In this document: positions 19,677-32,617 of the stretch, one piece after another
Layout: each line of letters begins with the position of its first letter
Numbering within the stretch: the first letter of the stretch is position 1
Assembly: GCF_002968295.1 (NCBI RefSeq)
Contig: NZ_CP134399.1
Coordinates: 5,270,001 to 5,334,000, forward strand
DNA: 64,000 bases
Source: Mycobacterium sp. ITM-2016-00317
GTDB taxonomy: Bacteria > Actinomycetota > Actinomycetes > Mycobacteriales > Mycobacteriaceae
Reading direction: 5' to 3'
Notes under the pieces: generated by a model
Seen by the model: the letters and a program-made list of their open reading frames with translations, nothing else
Told to the model about the DNA's origin: nothing
Databases searched by the model: none
Made by a program: the position numbers and the translations under genes

Positions 19677-19967
19677 CCGTGGTTACCTGCTCTCCATTGC
19701 ATATATGGAGGTGCTCGCACTGCGCCGTCTCGCGGGCGGTCTCATCCAGCGCTTCGCACCTACGCCGTCCACTCTAATGGTCGGCGGCTCCGAGTGCCCC
19801 GCCCGCCGGTAACTGATGGAATGACGACAGAACTGGCAGAGGGCGGGAAAACCCGACGCTGATACAAGCAACGCGGGGTAACGGCATTTCGTTTCCGAAT
19901 CCGCGTCATCGTGGGTTCGCCCGCAGCGAACGAAAAACCCGGTGTGCGACGCACCGGCAGCCGGTGG
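19677..19967 (-). promoter_or_regulatory. clpC1 upstream region with inverted repeat
   Basis: This 291-base gap separates lsr2 and clpC1. In the leader, CTCCAT (19692-19697) and ATGGAG (19705-19710) form a small inverted repeat around an AT-rich centre, next to the likely ribosome binding site (GAGCAGG). The clp regulator ClgR is expected to act here in mycobacteria, but I cannot identify its box with confidence. No gene is seen in the gap. Confidence 0.35.
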
Positions 19968-20309
19968 CTACGTTGCCGCGTGGAAGGCGTCGATGACGTC
20001 GGCCGGAATCCGCCCGCGGGTGGAGACGTTGTGGCCGTTGCGCCGGGCCCATTCGCGGATGGCAGCGCTCTGTTCCCGATCGATCGCGGCGCGGCCCCGG
20101 CCGGTGCCCACCGCGCGACCGCGGCGCCGACCGCCGACCCGACGCCCGGCGTCCACCCATTGCTTCAAATCATTTCGAAGCTTTGCGGCGTTCTTGGCAG
20201 AGAGATCGATCTCATAGGCGACACCATCGAGACCGAATTCGACGGTCTCGTCGGCGGCACCTTCACCGTCAAAATCGTCGACCAACGTGACGGTGACTTT
20301 CTTCGCCAT
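19968..20309 (-). CDS. lsr2: Nucleoid-associated xenogeneic silencer Lsr2
   Basis: H-NS-like protein that binds the minor groove of AT-rich DNA and silences foreign and surface-related genes. The 113-residue product has the N-terminal oligomerisation domain ([12 protein letters not shown]...) and the C-terminal DNA-binding domain with the AT-hook-like RGR ([14 protein letters not shown]). Basic Arg/Gly-rich linker residues join them. ATG 20309 is preceded by GAGAAGGG. It lies between lysS and clpC1, its normal mycobacterial position. Confidence 0.96.
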   Translation of the reverse strand: MAKKVTVTLVDDFDGEGAADETVEFGLDGVAYEIDLSAKNAAKLRNDLKQWVDAGRRVGGRRRGRAVGTGRGRAAIDREQSAAIREWARRNGHNVSTRGRIPADVIDAFHAAT

Positions 20310-20416
20310 TACCGTACTGCCCTTCTCACGTCTCAGATGGGCGGATATGGCCCCATCGCTGGCACCAATGTGCCATAAATATGCGGGCCATTCAACAACG
20401 TGCGATTCGAAGCAGT

Positions 20417-21922
20417 TCAGTTACCGTGTCGGCGAACAATCGGGAACAAAACCGTCTCCCTAATCGACAGTCCGGTCAACGCCATCAGCAGTCTGTCGAT
20501 ACCCATTCCGGTCCCGGTAGTAGGCGGCATGCCGTACTCAAGTGCGGCCAGAAAATCCTCGTCCAGCGCCATTGCCTCGTCGTCTCCCGCCGCGGCGGCA
20601 CGCGCCTGGGCTTCAAAACGTTCACGCTGAACGACGGGATCGATCAACTCCGAGTATCCGGTCGCCAACTCGAAGTTGCGCACGTAAAGATCCCATTTTT
20701 CGGTGACGCCCTCGATGCTGCGGTGCGGCCGCGTCAGCGGCGTGGTCTCCACCGGGAAGTCACGCACGAACGTCGGCGCCCACAGCTTGTCACCTACGGT
20801 GAATTCCCACAGTTCTTCCACCAATTTCCCGTGTCCATAACCGCGGTCGCGGGCAATCTCGACGCCTAAACGGTCGGCGATCTGCCAAAGACGCTGTGCA
20901 GGGGTCTGCGGGGTGATCTCTTCACCCAGCGCCTCGGACAATGACGGATACATTTCCAGCGTCGCCCATTCACCGTCGAGGTCGTAGACGGAGCCGTCTG
21001 CCAATGGGACCTGCCGGGTGCCGATCGCTTCGTCGGCGACCTCCTGAATAAGTTCCCGGGTGACGACCGCGGAATCGTCATACGTTCCGTACGCCTGATA
21101 TGTCTCCAACATCGCGAATTCGGGCGAATGTGTGGAATCCGCTCCTTCGTTTCTGAAGTTTCGATTCAACTCGAAGACCCGGTCGAATCCACCCACCACA
21201 CAGCGCTTCAGAAAAAGTTCCGGCGCGATGCGCAGGTAAAGATCGGCATCCAGCGCATTGGAGTGCGTCACAAAAGGCCGGGCCGCGGCGCCGCCGGCCA
21301 GCGTCTGCAGCATCGGGGTCTCGACTTCGAGGAAACCGCGCCGCTCCAGCGCCGAGCGCACCGCGCGCACCACCGCCACCCGCTGCCTGGCGATCGCGCG
21401 CGCCTCGGGACGCACGATCAGATCGACATAGCGCTGCCGCACCCGGGATTCCTCGCTCAGTTCCTTGTGCGCGACCGGCAGCGGCCTCAGCGCCTTCGCA
21501 GCGATCTGCCAGGAATCGGCGAGCACCGAGAGTTCACCGCGGCGGGAGCTGATCACCTCTCCGTGCACGAACACGATGTCGCCGAGATCGACGTCGGCTT
21601 TCCACGCGTCCAGGGATTCCCGCCCGACCTGGTCCAGGCTGATCATCGCCTGCAGCTGCGTACCGTCGCCCTCCTGCAGCGTCGCGAAGCAGAGCTTGCC
21701 GGAGTTGCGCGCGAAGATCACCCGGCCCGAGACGCCGACCTGCTCACCGGTCTTGGTGTCCGCGGTCAGGTCCGGGAACGCCGCGCGCAGCTCCGCGAGG
21801 GTGTGGGTGCGGTCGACCTTCACCGGGTACGGGTCGCGCCCCTCGGCCAGCAGCCGCTCACGCTTGGCCTGCCGGATGCGGAACTGCTCGGGGATGTCGT
21901 CAACAGAATCGGGGGACGTCAC
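20417..21922 (-). CDS. lysS: Lysyl-tRNA synthetase, class II
   Basis: Charges tRNA-Lys. The 501-residue enzyme has an N-terminal OB-fold anticodon-binding domain (residues about 60-170) and a class II catalytic core with motif 2 ([14 protein letters not shown]) and motif 3 ([11 protein letters not shown]). It lacks the C-terminal or MprF-like membrane extension that marks the lysyl-phosphatidylglycerol synthase LysX, so it is the housekeeping enzyme. GTG 21922 was chosen because translation from there gives the normal N-terminus; the upstream extension is unlike protein. Only 23 bases separate this start from the divergent dehydratase-like gene. Confidence 0.95.
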   Translation of the reverse strand: MTSPDSVDDIPEQFRIRQAKRERLLAEGRDPYPVKVDRTHTLAELRAAFPDLTADTKTGEQVGVSGRVIFARNSGKLCFATLQEGDGTQLQAMISLDQVGRESLDAWKADVDLGDIVFVHGEVISSRRGELSVLADSWQIAAKALRPLPVAHKELSEESRVRQRYVDLIVRPEARAIARQRVAVVRAVRSALERRGFLEVETPMLQTLAGGAAARPFVTHSNALDADLYLRIAPELFLKRCVVGGFDRVFELNRNFRNEGADSTHSPEFAMLETYQAYGTYDDSAVVTRELIQEVADEAIGTRQVPLADGSVYDLDGEWATLEMYPSLSEALGEEITPQTPAQRLWQIADRLGVEIARDRGYGHGKLVEELWEFTVGDKLWAPTFVRDFPVETTPLTRPHRSIEGVTEKWDLYVRNFELATGYSELIDPVVQRERFEAQARAAAAGDDEAMALDEDFLAALEYGMPPTTGTGMGIDRLLMALTGLSIRETVLFPIVRRHGN

Positions 21923-21933
21923 GACGTGCCAGC

Positions 21934-21939
21934 TTAAAT
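21934..21939 (+). promoter_or_regulatory. Shared AT-rich -10 core between lysS and the divergent gene
   Basis: TTAAAT ends 6 bases before the ATG at 21946. The same AT-rich core reads as ATTTAA on the other strand, with TAAGCT 8 bases before the lysS GTG. In a GC-rich 23-base gap this is the only promoter-like sequence. Confidence 0.35.
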
Positions 21940-21945
21940 GAACGA

Positions 21946-23202
21946 ATGAGCCCGTCCGCCCACGCTCTAATCGACGCCGCCGCGGTGCGTGCCCTGGGTC
22001 ACCGCACCCTGGACTGCAGCTACAAAGGCGTCCCGGCGCCGTGGTGGGGACACACCCCGGCGCAGATCGTCGCGCAGCGCCCGGACCTGCCCATGCGGGG
22101 CGCAGGCGGCCCGGTCTGCGTGCTGCGCGGCGACGCCGTGGCACACAACATCGAGACGATGGCCGCCTGGTGCCGCGGCCGGGGCGTGCAGCTGGCCCCG
22201 CACGGCAAGACGCACATGTCTCCGCAGCTGGCGGCCCGCCAGCTCGCCGCGGGCGCCGTCGCGGTCACCGTCGCGACCGTCGGGCAGGCCGCGGTGTACC
22301 GCGCGTTCGGGGTCCGCGATCTGGTGCTGGCCAACGAGCTGGTCGACGACGCCGGACTGCGCTGGGTGGCCGCCGAACTGGACCGTGACCCCGCCCTCGG
22401 GTTCGTGTGCTGGGTGGATTCGGTGCGCGGCGTGGAGCTGATGACCCGGGCGCTGGCCGGCGCGGCGCGGCCGGTCGACGTGTGCGTCGAGATCGGCATG
22501 CCGGGCGGACGCACCGGGTGCCGGTCACCGGAGGCCGCAGACGAGGTGGCCCGCGCCGCGGCCGCCTCCCCGCGGCTGCGGCTGGTGGGTGTGGCCGGGT
22601 ACGAGGCGGCGGTGGCGCAGGCGCTGACCGGCGACGCGGTCGCCGGTGTCGCGACCCACCTGGCGGACCTGCGTGCGGCCGTCATCCGGCTGGCCCCGCT
22701 GTTCGAGACCGACGACATCGTGGTCACCGCGGGCGGCAGCACGTACTTCGACGCGGTCGCCGACGCGCTGACCGGCTGGCCGCAGGGTCTGTCGGTGCGC
22801 CCCGTGCTGCGCAGCGGCTGCTACGTGACCCACGACCACGGCCTCTACGCGCAGACCTCGCCGCTGACCCGGGACGGCGGCGCCGGGCTGCGGCCCGCGC
22901 TGGAGGTGCACGCCCAGGTGGTGTCGCGCCCTGAACCCGACCTGGCGATCCTGGCCATGGGCCGGCGCGACGTGTCGTTCGACCAGGGCATGCCGATCCC
23001 GCTGGACCTCGCCGGTGCCACGGTCGAACGACTCCACGACCAGCACGCCAACCTGCGGCTGGGCCGCGGCGCCGACGCCGAGGTCGGCCAGTGGCTGCGG
23101 TTCGGGATCTCGCACCCGTGCACGACTTTCGACAAGTGGCGGCTGATCCCAGAGGTCGCCCCCGACGGCCGGGTGGCCGACCTGATCCACACGTTCTTCT
23201 AG
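21946..23202 (+). CDS. Fold-type III PLP enzyme, D-serine dehydratase-like
   Basis: A 418-residue protein with an N-terminal alanine-racemase-type TIM barrel and a C-terminal D-serine dehydratase-like domain. The PLP-binding Lys is in PHGKTHMSP, and the paired His and Cys in [10 protein letters not shown] match the zinc site of eukaryotic-type D-serine dehydratases. It probably deaminates or cleaves a D-amino acid or beta-hydroxy-amino acid; the substrate is unknown. The TAG stop overlaps the convergent coaX stop in CTAG. It is not part of the M. tuberculosis order I recall at this site, so it may be an insertion specific to environmental species. Confidence 0.85.
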   Translation: MSPSAHALIDAAAVRALGHRTLDCSYKGVPAPWWGHTPAQIVAQRPDLPMRGAGGPVCVLRGDAVAHNIETMAAWCRGRGVQLAPHGKTHMSPQLAARQLAAGAVAVTVATVGQAAVYRAFGVRDLVLANELVDDAGLRWVAAELDRDPALGFVCWVDSVRGVELMTRALAGAARPVDVCVEIGMPGGRTGCRSPEAADEVARAAAASPRLRLVGVAGYEAAVAQALTGDAVAGVATHLADLRAAVIRLAPLFETDDIVVTAGGSTYFDAVADALTGWPQGLSVRPVLRSGCYVTHDHGLYAQTSPLTRDGGAGLRPALEVHAQVVSRPEPDLAILAMGRRDVSFDQGMPIPLDLAGATVERLHDQHANLRLGRGADAEVGQWLRFGISHPCTTFDKWRLIPEVAPDGRVADLIHTFF

Positions 23203-24008
23203 CGCTTGGCCTTGCTGCGCTGGTTGTCGCGGTTGCGTTCGAACACCATCCGCAGCCCGTCGAGCGTCAGGTGCCGGTCGTAGTGCTGCACGGTGTGCAG
23301 ATCGGCCAGCATCAGCGGCGCGCTGTGGCCGGTGGCGATCACGTTGACGTCGTCCCCGGCGAAGCCGTCGACGTCTTCGCGCACCCGGTTCACCAGCCCG
23401 TCCACCAGGCCGGCGAAGCCGAAAACCGCTCCGGCCTGCATGCATTCGACGGTGTTCTTGCCCACCACCGACCGCGGCCTGGTCAACTCCACGCGCCGCA
23501 GTCCCGCCGAGCGGGCCGCCGCCGCGTCGGACGACACCTGCACGCCGGGGGCGATCGCGCCGCCGAGGAATTCACCGCGCGCCGAGACCACGTCGACGCA
23601 GATCGAGGAACCGAAGTCGACCACGATCGCTGCCGTGCCGAATTTCTGGTACGCGGCAAGGCAATTCACGATCCGGTCGGCGCCGACCTCTTTCGGGTTG
23701 TCGACCAGCAGCGGGATCCCGGTGCGCACCCCAGGCTCGATCAGCACATGCGGCACCGACGGCCAGTACTGCTCGAGCATCACCCGCACCTCGTGCAGCA
23801 CCGAGGGCACCGTGGACAGCCCGGCCGCGCCGGTCAGCAGTTCGGCGTCGTCACCGATGAGTCCGTCGATGGTCAACGCGAGTTCGTCCGCGGTCACCTC
23901 CGGCTCGGTCCGGATGCGCCAGTGGTGGGCGACCTTCGCGTGGTCGCCGGAACCCGAGATCAGCCCGACCACGGTGTGGGTGTTGCGCACGTCGATGGCT
24001 AACAGCAC
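23199..24008 (-). CDS. coaX: Type III pantothenate kinase
   Basis: Phosphorylates pantothenate in the first step of CoA synthesis. The 269-residue protein has the ASKHA-fold motifs of CoaX: the phosphate-binding [10 protein letters not shown] at the N-terminus, GADRIVN in the middle and [13 protein letters not shown]. Mycobacterial CoaX is often reported inactive beside the true kinase CoaA, so activity is uncertain. The normal upstream partner panD is missing: only 39 bases, holding an 11-codon micro-frame, separate coaX from panC. The ribosome binding site GAGGTGA precedes GTG 24008. Confidence 0.92.
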   Translation of the reverse strand: MLLAIDVRNTHTVVGLISGSGDHAKVAHHWRIRTEPEVTADELALTIDGLIGDDAELLTGAAGLSTVPSVLHEVRVMLEQYWPSVPHVLIEPGVRTGIPLLVDNPKEVGADRIVNCLAAYQKFGTAAIVVDFGSSICVDVVSARGEFLGGAIAPGVQVSSDAAAARSAGLRRVELTRPRSVVGKNTVECMQAGAVFGFAGLVDGLVNRVREDVDGFAGDDVNVIATGHSAPLMLADLHTVQHYDRHLTLDGLRMVFERNRDNQRSKAKR

Positions 24009-24012
24009 GACG

Positions 24013-24048
24013 TCACCTCGGAGACAGCGGCGCGGTGGCGTCGGACAT
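24013..24048 (-). other. Eleven-codon micro-frame where panD is expected
   Basis: An ATG overlapping the panC stop (TGATG) opens a frame of 11 codons ([11 protein letters not shown]) that closes at TGA just before coaX. It may be the scar of an in-frame deletion that kept the first and last codons of panD, or a chance frame. It has no recognisable function. Confidence 0.35.
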
Positions 24049-24992
24049 CAGTTCCTCCAAGGCAATTCGTGGCTGTCCCCGGACGGGCTGCGCGGATGGC
24101 CGTCGATGCCCGCACTCGCCCCGATGTCCACGGCGATGTTGTCGAGCAGGCGGGTGTGACCCAACCGAGCGGCGATCAGCATGCGGCCTGCGCCCTCGGC
24201 CGGCGCGGGCCCCAGCAGCGGGTCCCGGACCTCCAGGTAGTCCACCTCCAGCGCGGGCACCTCGTCGAGCACCGCGCGCGCGGCGTCCAGGGCGGCGTTC
24301 ACCCCGGCCGACGCGCCGTACATGCCGGCCAGCAGCGCCGCCGACAACGCGCCGGCCTGCTCACGCTGCACGGGGTCCAGGTAGCGGTTGCGCGACGACA
24401 TCGCCAGGCCGTCGGCCTCGCGCACGATCGGCACGCCCTGGATCTCGATGTCGAGGTCGAGGTCGGTCACCATCTGGCGGATCAGCGCGAGCTGCTGGTA
24501 GTCCTTCTCGCCGAAGTACGCGCGGTCCGGGCGCACCATGTTGAACAGCTTCAGCACGACCGTCAGCACGCCAGCGAAATGCGTTGGCCGCGAAGCTCCT
24601 TCGAGTTCACCGGCGAGCGGTCCGGGATGCACGGTGGTGCGCATACCGTGGGGGTACATGTCGTCGGCGGTCGGGGTGAACGCGATGTCGACACCCTCGT
24701 CGCGCAGCGCCTCTAGGTCGTCGTCGAGAGTGCGCGGGTAGGCGCTCAGATCCTCATTCGCGCCGAACTGCAGCGGATTGACGAAGATCGACACCACGAC
24801 CGCCGCGCCCGGCACCCGCCGGGCGGCGCGGATCAGCGCCAGGTGACCGTCGTGCAACGCCCCCATCGTCGGAACCAGCACGATCCGTCGCCCGGTGGTG
24901 CGCAGCGCCCGTGTCACCCCGGAGACGTCCCGCGGCCGGTGGTACACGTTCAACTGGCCCGGGGTGAACTTCGGGACGTTGCGCCTGGTCAT
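24048..24992 (-). CDS. panC: Pantothenate synthetase
   Basis: Joins pantoate and beta-alanine using ATP to make pantothenate. The 314-residue protein has the nucleotidyltransferase HIGH-type motif [12 protein letters not shown], the FGEKDYQQL loop and the KMSKS-equivalent [11 protein letters not shown] 24992 overlaps the TGA of the upstream DUF2520 gene (ATGA), so the two are co-translated. The C-terminus is somewhat longer than in M. tuberculosis. The beta-alanine-forming gene panD, usually next, is not in this window. Confidence 0.94.
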   Translation of the reverse strand: MTRRNVPKFTPGQLNVYHRPRDVSGVTRALRTTGRRIVLVPTMGALHDGHLALIRAARRVPGAAVVVSIFVNPLQFGANEDLSAYPRTLDDDLEALRDEGVDIAFTPTADDMYPHGMRTTVHPGPLAGELEGASRPTHFAGVLTVVLKLFNMVRPDRAYFGEKDYQQLALIRQMVTDLDLDIEIQGVPIVREADGLAMSSRNRYLDPVQREQAGALSAALLAGMYGASAGVNAALDAARAVLDEVPALEVDYLEVRDPLLGPAPAEGAGRMLIAARLGHTRLLDNIAVDIGASAGIDGHPRSPSGDSHELPWRN

Positions 24993-25936
24993 GACTGTCC
25001 TGCTTCTGCCAGCACCTCGAAGACCCCTTCCGGAGCGTGCGCACGTTGGGCCGTGCGCCATGAGTTCGTCCTATACGCCTGCGCCAGATCGGTGTTCACC
25101 TCGGCGAGCGCCTGCAGATGACCGGCGACGGCGGCCGCGTCACCGCGGGCCACCGGACCCGTCAGCGCGGACTGCCCGCGCGCCAGCGCGTTGTCGAGTG
25201 CCGCACGGGCCAGCGGGCCGACGATCCGCTCCGGCAGCCCGCCGGGCGCGTCGCCGACGGTCTCCTGGCCGAGAAGCTCCTGGCCTCGCAATGCGGCGCG
25301 CAACGCGTCCACCGCGTCGAGCACGACCGTCACCACATGGTTGCCTGCGTGGGCGAGCGCCGCGTGGTAGAGCGCCCTGGCATCCTCGCGCACCCGGAAC
25401 GGTTCGCCGCCGACCTCCAGCACCAGCGATGCGGCGATCGCGTACCCGATCTCATCGCCGGCGGTCACCCCGAAGCAGGTGTCCCGGAGCCGGTCGACGT
25501 CCTCGTCGGTACCCGCGAACGTCATCGCCGGGTGGATCGCCAGCGTGATGCAGCCCTGCTCGGCCAGCGGGGCGAGAATGCCGATGCCGTTGGCTCCCGA
25601 GGTGTGCGCCACGATCGTGTTCGCGCGCACCGCCCCGGTGGCGGCCAGGCCGCTCACCAGTGCGGCCAGCTCGGCGTCGGGCACGGCGAGCAGCAGCAGC
25701 TCGGCACGCCGGGCGACCTCGTCGACCGGCAGGATCGGGGTGTCGGGCAGCCAACGCTGTGCGCGGGTGCGGGAGGCGGCGGACACCGCGCTGCACCCTA
25801 CGACGACGTGTTCGGCGCGCTCGAGCGCCGCGCCCATCGCGGCGCCGACCCGGCCGGCGGAGATGATCCCGACGGTCAGGCGGGCCGGGCGGAGTCCGTC
25901 GGGCGGGCTGTCACCGCCGGCGGGGGGCTGCACCAT
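24989..25936 (-). CDS. Rossmann-like and DUF2520 domain protein (Rv3603c-like)
   Basis: A 315-residue NAD(P)-type oxidoreductase-like protein. Residues 18-140 are a Rossmann fold with the dinucleotide motif [13 protein letters not shown]; the C-terminal all-helical DUF2520 domain contains a conserved HxxHxxxNHVV-like segment ([15 protein letters not shown]). The architecture recalls ketopantoate reductase and pyrroline-5-carboxylate reductase. Its 4-base overlap with panC makes a pantothenate role attractive, though unproven. Start ATG 25936. Confidence 0.87.
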   Translation of the reverse strand: MVQPPAGGDSPPDGLRPARLTVGIISAGRVGAAMGAALERAEHVVVGCSAVSAASRTRAQRWLPDTPILPVDEVARRAELLLLAVPDAELAALVSGLAATGAVRANTIVAHTSGANGIGILAPLAEQGCITLAIHPAMTFAGTDEDVDRLRDTCFGVTAGDEIGYAIAASLVLEVGGEPFRVREDARALYHAALAHAGNHVVTVVLDAVDALRAALRGQELLGQETVGDAPGGLPERIVGPLARAALDNALARGQSALTGPVARGDAAAVAGHLQALAEVNTDLAQAYRTNSWRTAQRAHAPEGVFEVLAEAGQS

Positions 25937-26014
25937 CGCAGTCGACCTCGCTGATCCTCATGGCTTCGTTCCGGTCCCGCGGTGCGGGTACCGGACGGTC
26001 GCCACGAAGCCTAC

Positions 26015-27198
26015 TCAATCCTCGCGGCGCCTCCGGCGCCCACCACCGGAGGGTGACGCCGCCTGCAGACGGGCCAGCAGCTCGGCGACCGACTGGCCGC
26101 CGGTGTGGGCGCCGCCGTCGGCGTCCTCCTCGACCGGCTCCTCTTCCGGGGCGGGGGGCGCCTCCTCGCCGGGGGCGTAGTGCTTACCGCGGGGCGGTTC
26201 GGAATCCGGTGCCCGGCGCCTGCCGACGTACTCGTCGTCCGGCGCGCCGTCGACAGGCGGGGCGTCGGCGGGCGGGGCGGCCTCCCAGTTGCTGCCCGGC
26301 GCACCGGCCGGAATGAACTGCCCCTGCGCGGGCGCCGGCTGCCAGTGCGTGCCCGCCGGAGCGGTCTGCGGGCGGGGCTGCGGGGGCAACCACGGAAAGT
26401 GCGGCTGCTGCTGCGGCGGGGGCGGCTGGGGCGGGGCCTGCGGGGGTGGTGGCGGGGCGGCTCGGGAGCCGGGCCCGGCGGTGGTGGCGGGGGCGCCCAC
26501 TGCGGGTGCGGGGCGGGGGCATCGTCGGCGCGGTGCCGTCGACCGGCAGCCTGTTCGGCCGAGCGCCGATGTGCGCCACCGGGTTCACCGGCGGGCACCC
26601 ATTCGTGCTCGGGCAGATGCGGCTCGACCGGCACGTCGATGATCGGGCTCTCGTCGGTCTCCGGCGCATCCGGCTCCGGGGTGACGACGAAGTCGTCCTC
26701 GGTGTCGATGCGGCTGCTGCTGACCCGGCCGGCCGTGCGTTCGGTCTCCAGCGCCGGGCGATCCGAGAGGTCGGCGTCGAACAGGTACTCCAGGTTGGCC
26801 CGCAGCGCGGCCAGCTCGGCGCGCAGGGCCGCCACCTCGTCGGCCGACTGCGCCCGCAGCTCCGAGGCCAGCTCGCGGCGCAGCTGGGATTCCACCGCGA
26901 GCTCGTACTCCCGGCGCGCGGAGATCTCGCGGTCCAATTGCAGGTCGTACACCAGCTTCAGGTCACGCACCTTGGCCTGGTCGGCGTCGCTCTGCCTGCG
27001 ATAGATGACCGAGACGAACGCGGCGACCACCGCCGCCCACAGCGCGAGAATGACCGCCAGCTTGAGCAATTCGACACGGTTGGTGAAAACCAGCGCTGAG
27101 CTGGCGCCGATCGCGAGTACCAGCAACACCGTCATCAGGAACCAACCCGGCCTGCGGCCGCTGCGCCGGAGGCGGGTGCCTCGGGTCGGATCGGTCAT
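26015..27198 (-). CDS. DUF6779-type membrane protein (Rv3604c-like), interrupted by a frameshift
   Basis: The N-terminus holds two membrane helices (residues about 20-60) followed by a long predicted coiled coil with RREYELAVESQLRRELA-type heptads. A Pro/Gln/Ala-rich low-complexity region and a conserved C-terminal tail (GGQSVAELLARLQ, then a run of Arg) follow. The frame breaks near 26455 in the Pro-rich part; reinserting GGCC after GCC restores one frame of 395 codons. The tail in the second frame is clearly conserved, so the gene is probably intact in the organism. Function unknown; the coiled coil suggests a scaffold near the membrane. Confidence 0.78.
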
Positions 27199-27273
27199 GG
27201 GCCGACTGTACCTGTCACTGGTCGTGTCGCGTGTCGACCCGGGCGGCGATTCGGCCTGTCGCCGGGGATCACG

Positions 27274-27750
27274 TCAGCTCGGCGCCGCGTCGGCGTTCTG
27301 CGACTGATCCTCCGGTGACTTGCAGCAATGCTGCAGCCACATCGCCGCGACCACCAGTGCGAGCGCACACAACCCGGCCACCACCGCACCGGGGGTGTCC
27401 TCGGCGGCCACCCGCAGCGTGCTGCGCCGCGGCAGCAGAAAGACCACCACGGCCACCCACCAGCCGAACACGACGCTGCCCATCCACGCCGAGGCCTTCG
27501 CGATCACGACCGACCGGGCCACCGCCAGCGGGTGCAGCCGGCCGTGCCCGAGCCCGATCTCGCCGTCGCGGATCCGGGCCCGCACGTAGAACGCCCAGCC
27601 CGCCAACGCCACCGCGACTCCGAGCAGGGACACCCCCGTCCACACGTCGACCGGCGGGAACCACCGGTAGATGAGGTGCACGAGTACATAACTGACGACC
27701 GCGGTCACCGCGGCCGCGGCGGCCAGGTCCCGCTTGCGCGTCGGGCCCAT
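27274..27750 (-). CDS. DUF3180 family membrane protein (Rv3605c-like)
   Basis: A 158-residue protein with four hydrophobic segments: two in the first half (AAAAAVTAVVSYVLVHLIY; GVSLLGVAVALAGWAFYV), two in the second. It matches the DUF3180 family, which in actinobacteria always sits after folK. ATG 27750 overlaps the folK stop by one base (TGATG). Constant linkage to folate genes suggests a supporting role, such as transport or membrane anchoring, but none is shown. Confidence 0.85.
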   Translation of the reverse strand: MGPTRKRDLAAAAAVTAVVSYVLVHLIYRWFPPVDVWTGVSLLGVAVALAGWAFYVRARIRDGEIGLGHGRLHPLAVARSVVIAKASAWMGSVVFGWWVAVVVFLLPRRSTLRVAAEDTPGAVVAGLCALALVVAAMWLQHCCKSPEDQSQNADAAPS

Positions 27751-28280
27751 CAGTTGCGGTCCCCGACCCGCAGGGCGAACCCGGTTCTGCGTACGCCGGT
27801 GCGTTCGGCGGCGTCGACGGCCGCCAGGTGCACCGCGATCGGGTCGGTCCGGCCCGCCACGGTGAGGGTCGCGTCGGGCTGCACCTCCAGCCACGGCACC
27901 AACACGAACGCGCGGACGTGCGCGTACGGGTGGGGCAGGGTCAGATCGGCGTCGCCGAGCACCACCTCGCCATCGGGGCCGACGCACTGCACCAGGTCGA
28001 CGTCGAGCGTCCTGGGTCCCCAGTGCTGCTCGCGGACCCGCCCGGACGCGTCCTCCAGCTGCTGGGCGCGGCGCAGCCACCCGTGCGCGTCGAGATCCGG
28101 ATCTTCGGCCACCACAACGGCATTGAGGAACGGCCCCTGCTCGACCCCGCCCCACGCCGGCGTCTCGTAGACCGGGGACACCGCGACGACGGCGTCGCCG
28201 AGGCCGTCGAGCACCGACTGCAGATGCGCCAGCCGGTCGCCGAGGTTGGACCCGATGGACAGCACGACGCGGCTGCTCAC
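27750..28280 (-). CDS. folK: 6-hydroxymethyl-7,8-dihydropterin pyrophosphokinase
   Basis: Transfers pyrophosphate from ATP to hydroxymethyl-dihydropterin, just before the sulfonamide-target step of folate synthesis. The 176-residue enzyme shows the N-terminal SIGSNLGDR, the conserved GPFLNAVV and the signature RTLDVDLV that binds the two magnesium ions. GTG 28280 overlaps the folB stop (GTGA). Part of the ftsH-folE-folP1-folB-folK-DUF3180 cluster. Confidence 0.94.
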   Translation of the reverse strand: MSSRVVLSIGSNLGDRLAHLQSVLDGLGDAVVAVSPVYETPAWGGVEQGPFLNAVVVAEDPDLDAHGWLRRAQQLEDASGRVREQHWGPRTLDVDLVQCVGPDGEVVLGDADLTLPHPYAHVRAFVLVPWLEVQPDATLTVAGRTDPIAVHLAAVDAAERTGVRRTGFALRVGDRN

Positions 28281-28660
28281 GGCGCGGTACCCCGTCCACC
28301 GCGGCGCGAGCGGCGCGCGATCACCGCGACATCGTCGAACTGCAACGGGATCGGGGCCGAGGGCTTGTGCACCACGACCTCCACCGCGTGCACGCGCTCG
28401 TCACGCATCACGTCCTCGGCGATCTCCGCCGCCACCGTCTCGATCAGCTGCCGCGCCGGCCCGGCCACGACGTCGGCGGCCCGCTGGGCCAGCACGCCGT
28501 AGTCGAGGGTGTCGGCGAGGTCGTCGCTGGCGGCCGCGGCGGCCAGGTCGATCCACACCGTGATGTCCACGACGAAGTCCTGACCGTCGCGGCGCTCGTG
28601 GTCGAACACGCCGTGGTTGCCGCGAACCTTCAACCCGCGCAGCTCGATCCGGTCAGTCAT
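28277..28660 (-). CDS. folB: Dihydroneopterin aldolase
   Basis: Splits dihydroneopterin to hydroxymethyl-dihydropterin and glycolaldehyde. The 127-residue protein has the FolB pattern: [17 protein letters not shown] near the N-terminus with the pterin-site residues, [11 protein letters not shown] and the KPSAPIP segment. It forms an octameric tunnel fold. The ATG at 28660 overlaps the end of folP1 by eight bases. Confidence 0.94.
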   Translation of the reverse strand: MTDRIELRGLKVRGNHGVFDHERRDGQDFVVDITVWIDLAAAAASDDLADTLDYGVLAQRAADVVAGPARQLIETVAAEIAEDVMRDERVHAVEVVVHKPSAPIPLQFDDVAVIARRSRRGGRGTAP

Positions 28661-29532
28661 CGGAGTCCGCCCCGAGATCAGCCATGCCACCTGTCCGCCA
28701 TGCCTCCACCACCGCCAGTGCGTCGACCGACGCACGCACATCGTGCACCCGCACCCCCCAGACGTGGTGCCAGCCGGCCAGCGCGGACACCACCGCGGTG
28801 GCCGTCTCTCGGCCAGGCCGGGGCGCGCAGTTCCCCGTCCGGGGCGGCCAGCAGACTGCCCAGGAAACGCTTGCGCGACGCGCCCACCAGCACCGGGATC
28901 CCGGTGCCGACGAACTGCGGAAGCGCCTGCAGCAGAGCCCAATTGTGCGCGGCGGTCTTGGCGAAGCCGAGCCCGGGATCGATGATCAGATTCGCCGGGT
29001 CCACACCCGCCCGCACCGCGGCGTCCACCCCGGCCAGCAGTTCGTCCCTGACCTCGGTGACCACGTCGCGGTAGGAGGGCACGTCGTGCGGGCGGTCGGC
29101 GCCGACGTTGCGCCAGTGCATGAGGATCCACGGCACACCGGCGTCGGCGACCACCCTGACCATGTCGGGATCGGCGTTGCCGCCCGACACGTCGTTGACG
29201 ATCCGCGCGCCGTGTTCGAGCGCGGCCCGCGCCACCTCGGCGTGCATCGTGTCGATGCTGACCGTGATGCCTTGTTGCGCAAGTTCTTTGACAACGGGCA
29301 GCACGCGGGCCGATTCCACCTCGGCACGCACCCGGGTGGCGCCCGGCCGGGTCGACTCACCGCCGACGTCGACGATCGCCGCGCCCTGGCGTACCAGCTC
29401 GACACCGTGTGCCACCGCGCGCTCCCGGTCCAGGAACCGGCCGCCGTCGGAGAACGAGTCGTCGGTGACGTTGACGACTCCCATCACCTGCACGGTCGCC
29501 GGTGCCGCAGGTGGAACGCTGGCGGAGCTCAC
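28653..29532 (-). CDS. folP1: Dihydropteroate synthase, interrupted by a frameshift near its 3' end
   Basis: Condenses dihydropterin pyrophosphate with p-aminobenzoate; the sulfonamide target. The TIM barrel motifs are clear: [36 protein letters not shown] and ASRKRFLG. The frame breaks at about 28811-28825; the correct tail ([14 protein letters not shown] to GADSDD) continues in another frame and ends at TGA 28653-28655. A collapsed tandem CGGCC would explain it. The GTG at 29532 overlaps folE by GTGA. Probably intact in the cell, because it is the main FolP. Confidence 0.9.
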
Positions 29533-30137
29533 TTGCGCAAGATCAGTTCCAGGGCTTCGGCGCGAGAGGCCTTGTCGGTCTTGAACTGTCCGCGCACCGC
29601 CGAGGTGGTGGTCACCGCGCCGGGCTTGCGGATCCCGCGCATGGCCATGCACAGGTGTTCGGCCTCGATCACCACGATCGCCCCGCGCGGCTTCAGCCGG
29701 CGCATCAGCGCGTCGGCGATCTGGGCGGTCAGCCGCTCCTGCACCTGCGGGCGCTTGGCGTACAGGTCCACCACGCGGGCCAGCTTCGAGAGCCCGGTGA
29801 CGCGCCCGTCCTCGCCCGGGATGTAGCCGACGTGGGCCACCCCGTGGAACGACACCAGGTGGTGTTCGCACGTCGAGTACATCGGGATGTCCTTGACCAG
29901 GACGAGTTCGTCGTGCTGCTCGTCGAACATGGTCTTGAGGACCTCGTCCGGGTCGACGTACAACCCGGCGAAGATCTCCTGATAGGCCCGTGCCACCCGG
30001 GCCGGCGTGTCCCGCAGGCCCTCCCGGTCCGGGTCCTCACCGACTGCGATGAGCAGTTCCCGCACGGCAGCTTCCGCACGCGCCTGATCGAAGGCAGGGG
30101 GGGTGATCGTCGCCGTGTGGTTGGGCGACCGCGTCAT
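29529..30137 (-). CDS. folE: GTP cyclohydrolase I
   Basis: Opens GTP to dihydroneopterin triphosphate, the first step of folate synthesis. The 202-residue enzyme has the zinc ligands Cys and His in STCEHH and Cys in EHLCMAMRG, and the core signature [18 protein letters not shown]. The ribosome binding site ACGGAGA precedes ATG 30137. It lies 18 bases after ftsH on the same strand. Confidence 0.95.
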   Translation of the reverse strand: MTRSPNHTATITPPAFDQARAEAAVRELLIAVGEDPDREGLRDTPARVARAYQEIFAGLYVDPDEVLKTMFDEQHDELVLVKDIPMYSTCEHHLVSFHGVAHVGYIPGEDGRVTGLSKLARVVDLYAKRPQVQERLTAQIADALMRRLKPRGAIVVIEAEHLCMAMRGIRKPGAVTTTSAVRGQFKTDKASRAEALELILRK

Positions 30138-30155
30138 CGAGATCTCCGTTCAGTA

Positions 30156-32503
<2,348 letters not shown>

Positions 32504-32617
32504 GAGTCAGTCCGGTTCATCAACGTGTACGGCCGGCGATCGGTTTCGCCGGCCAAATCCTTCCAATACATGCAGCTGGAATAGTCAAGGCTACCGCTAG
32601 ACCAACGTTCGGCAGTT

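Noticed and set aside
26380..26520. G-rich low-complexity tract as a possible non-coding repeat or recombination site
   Set aside because: On the minus strand it encodes the Pro/Gln-rich region of the DUF6779 protein; conserved tail residues follow in frame after a single repair.
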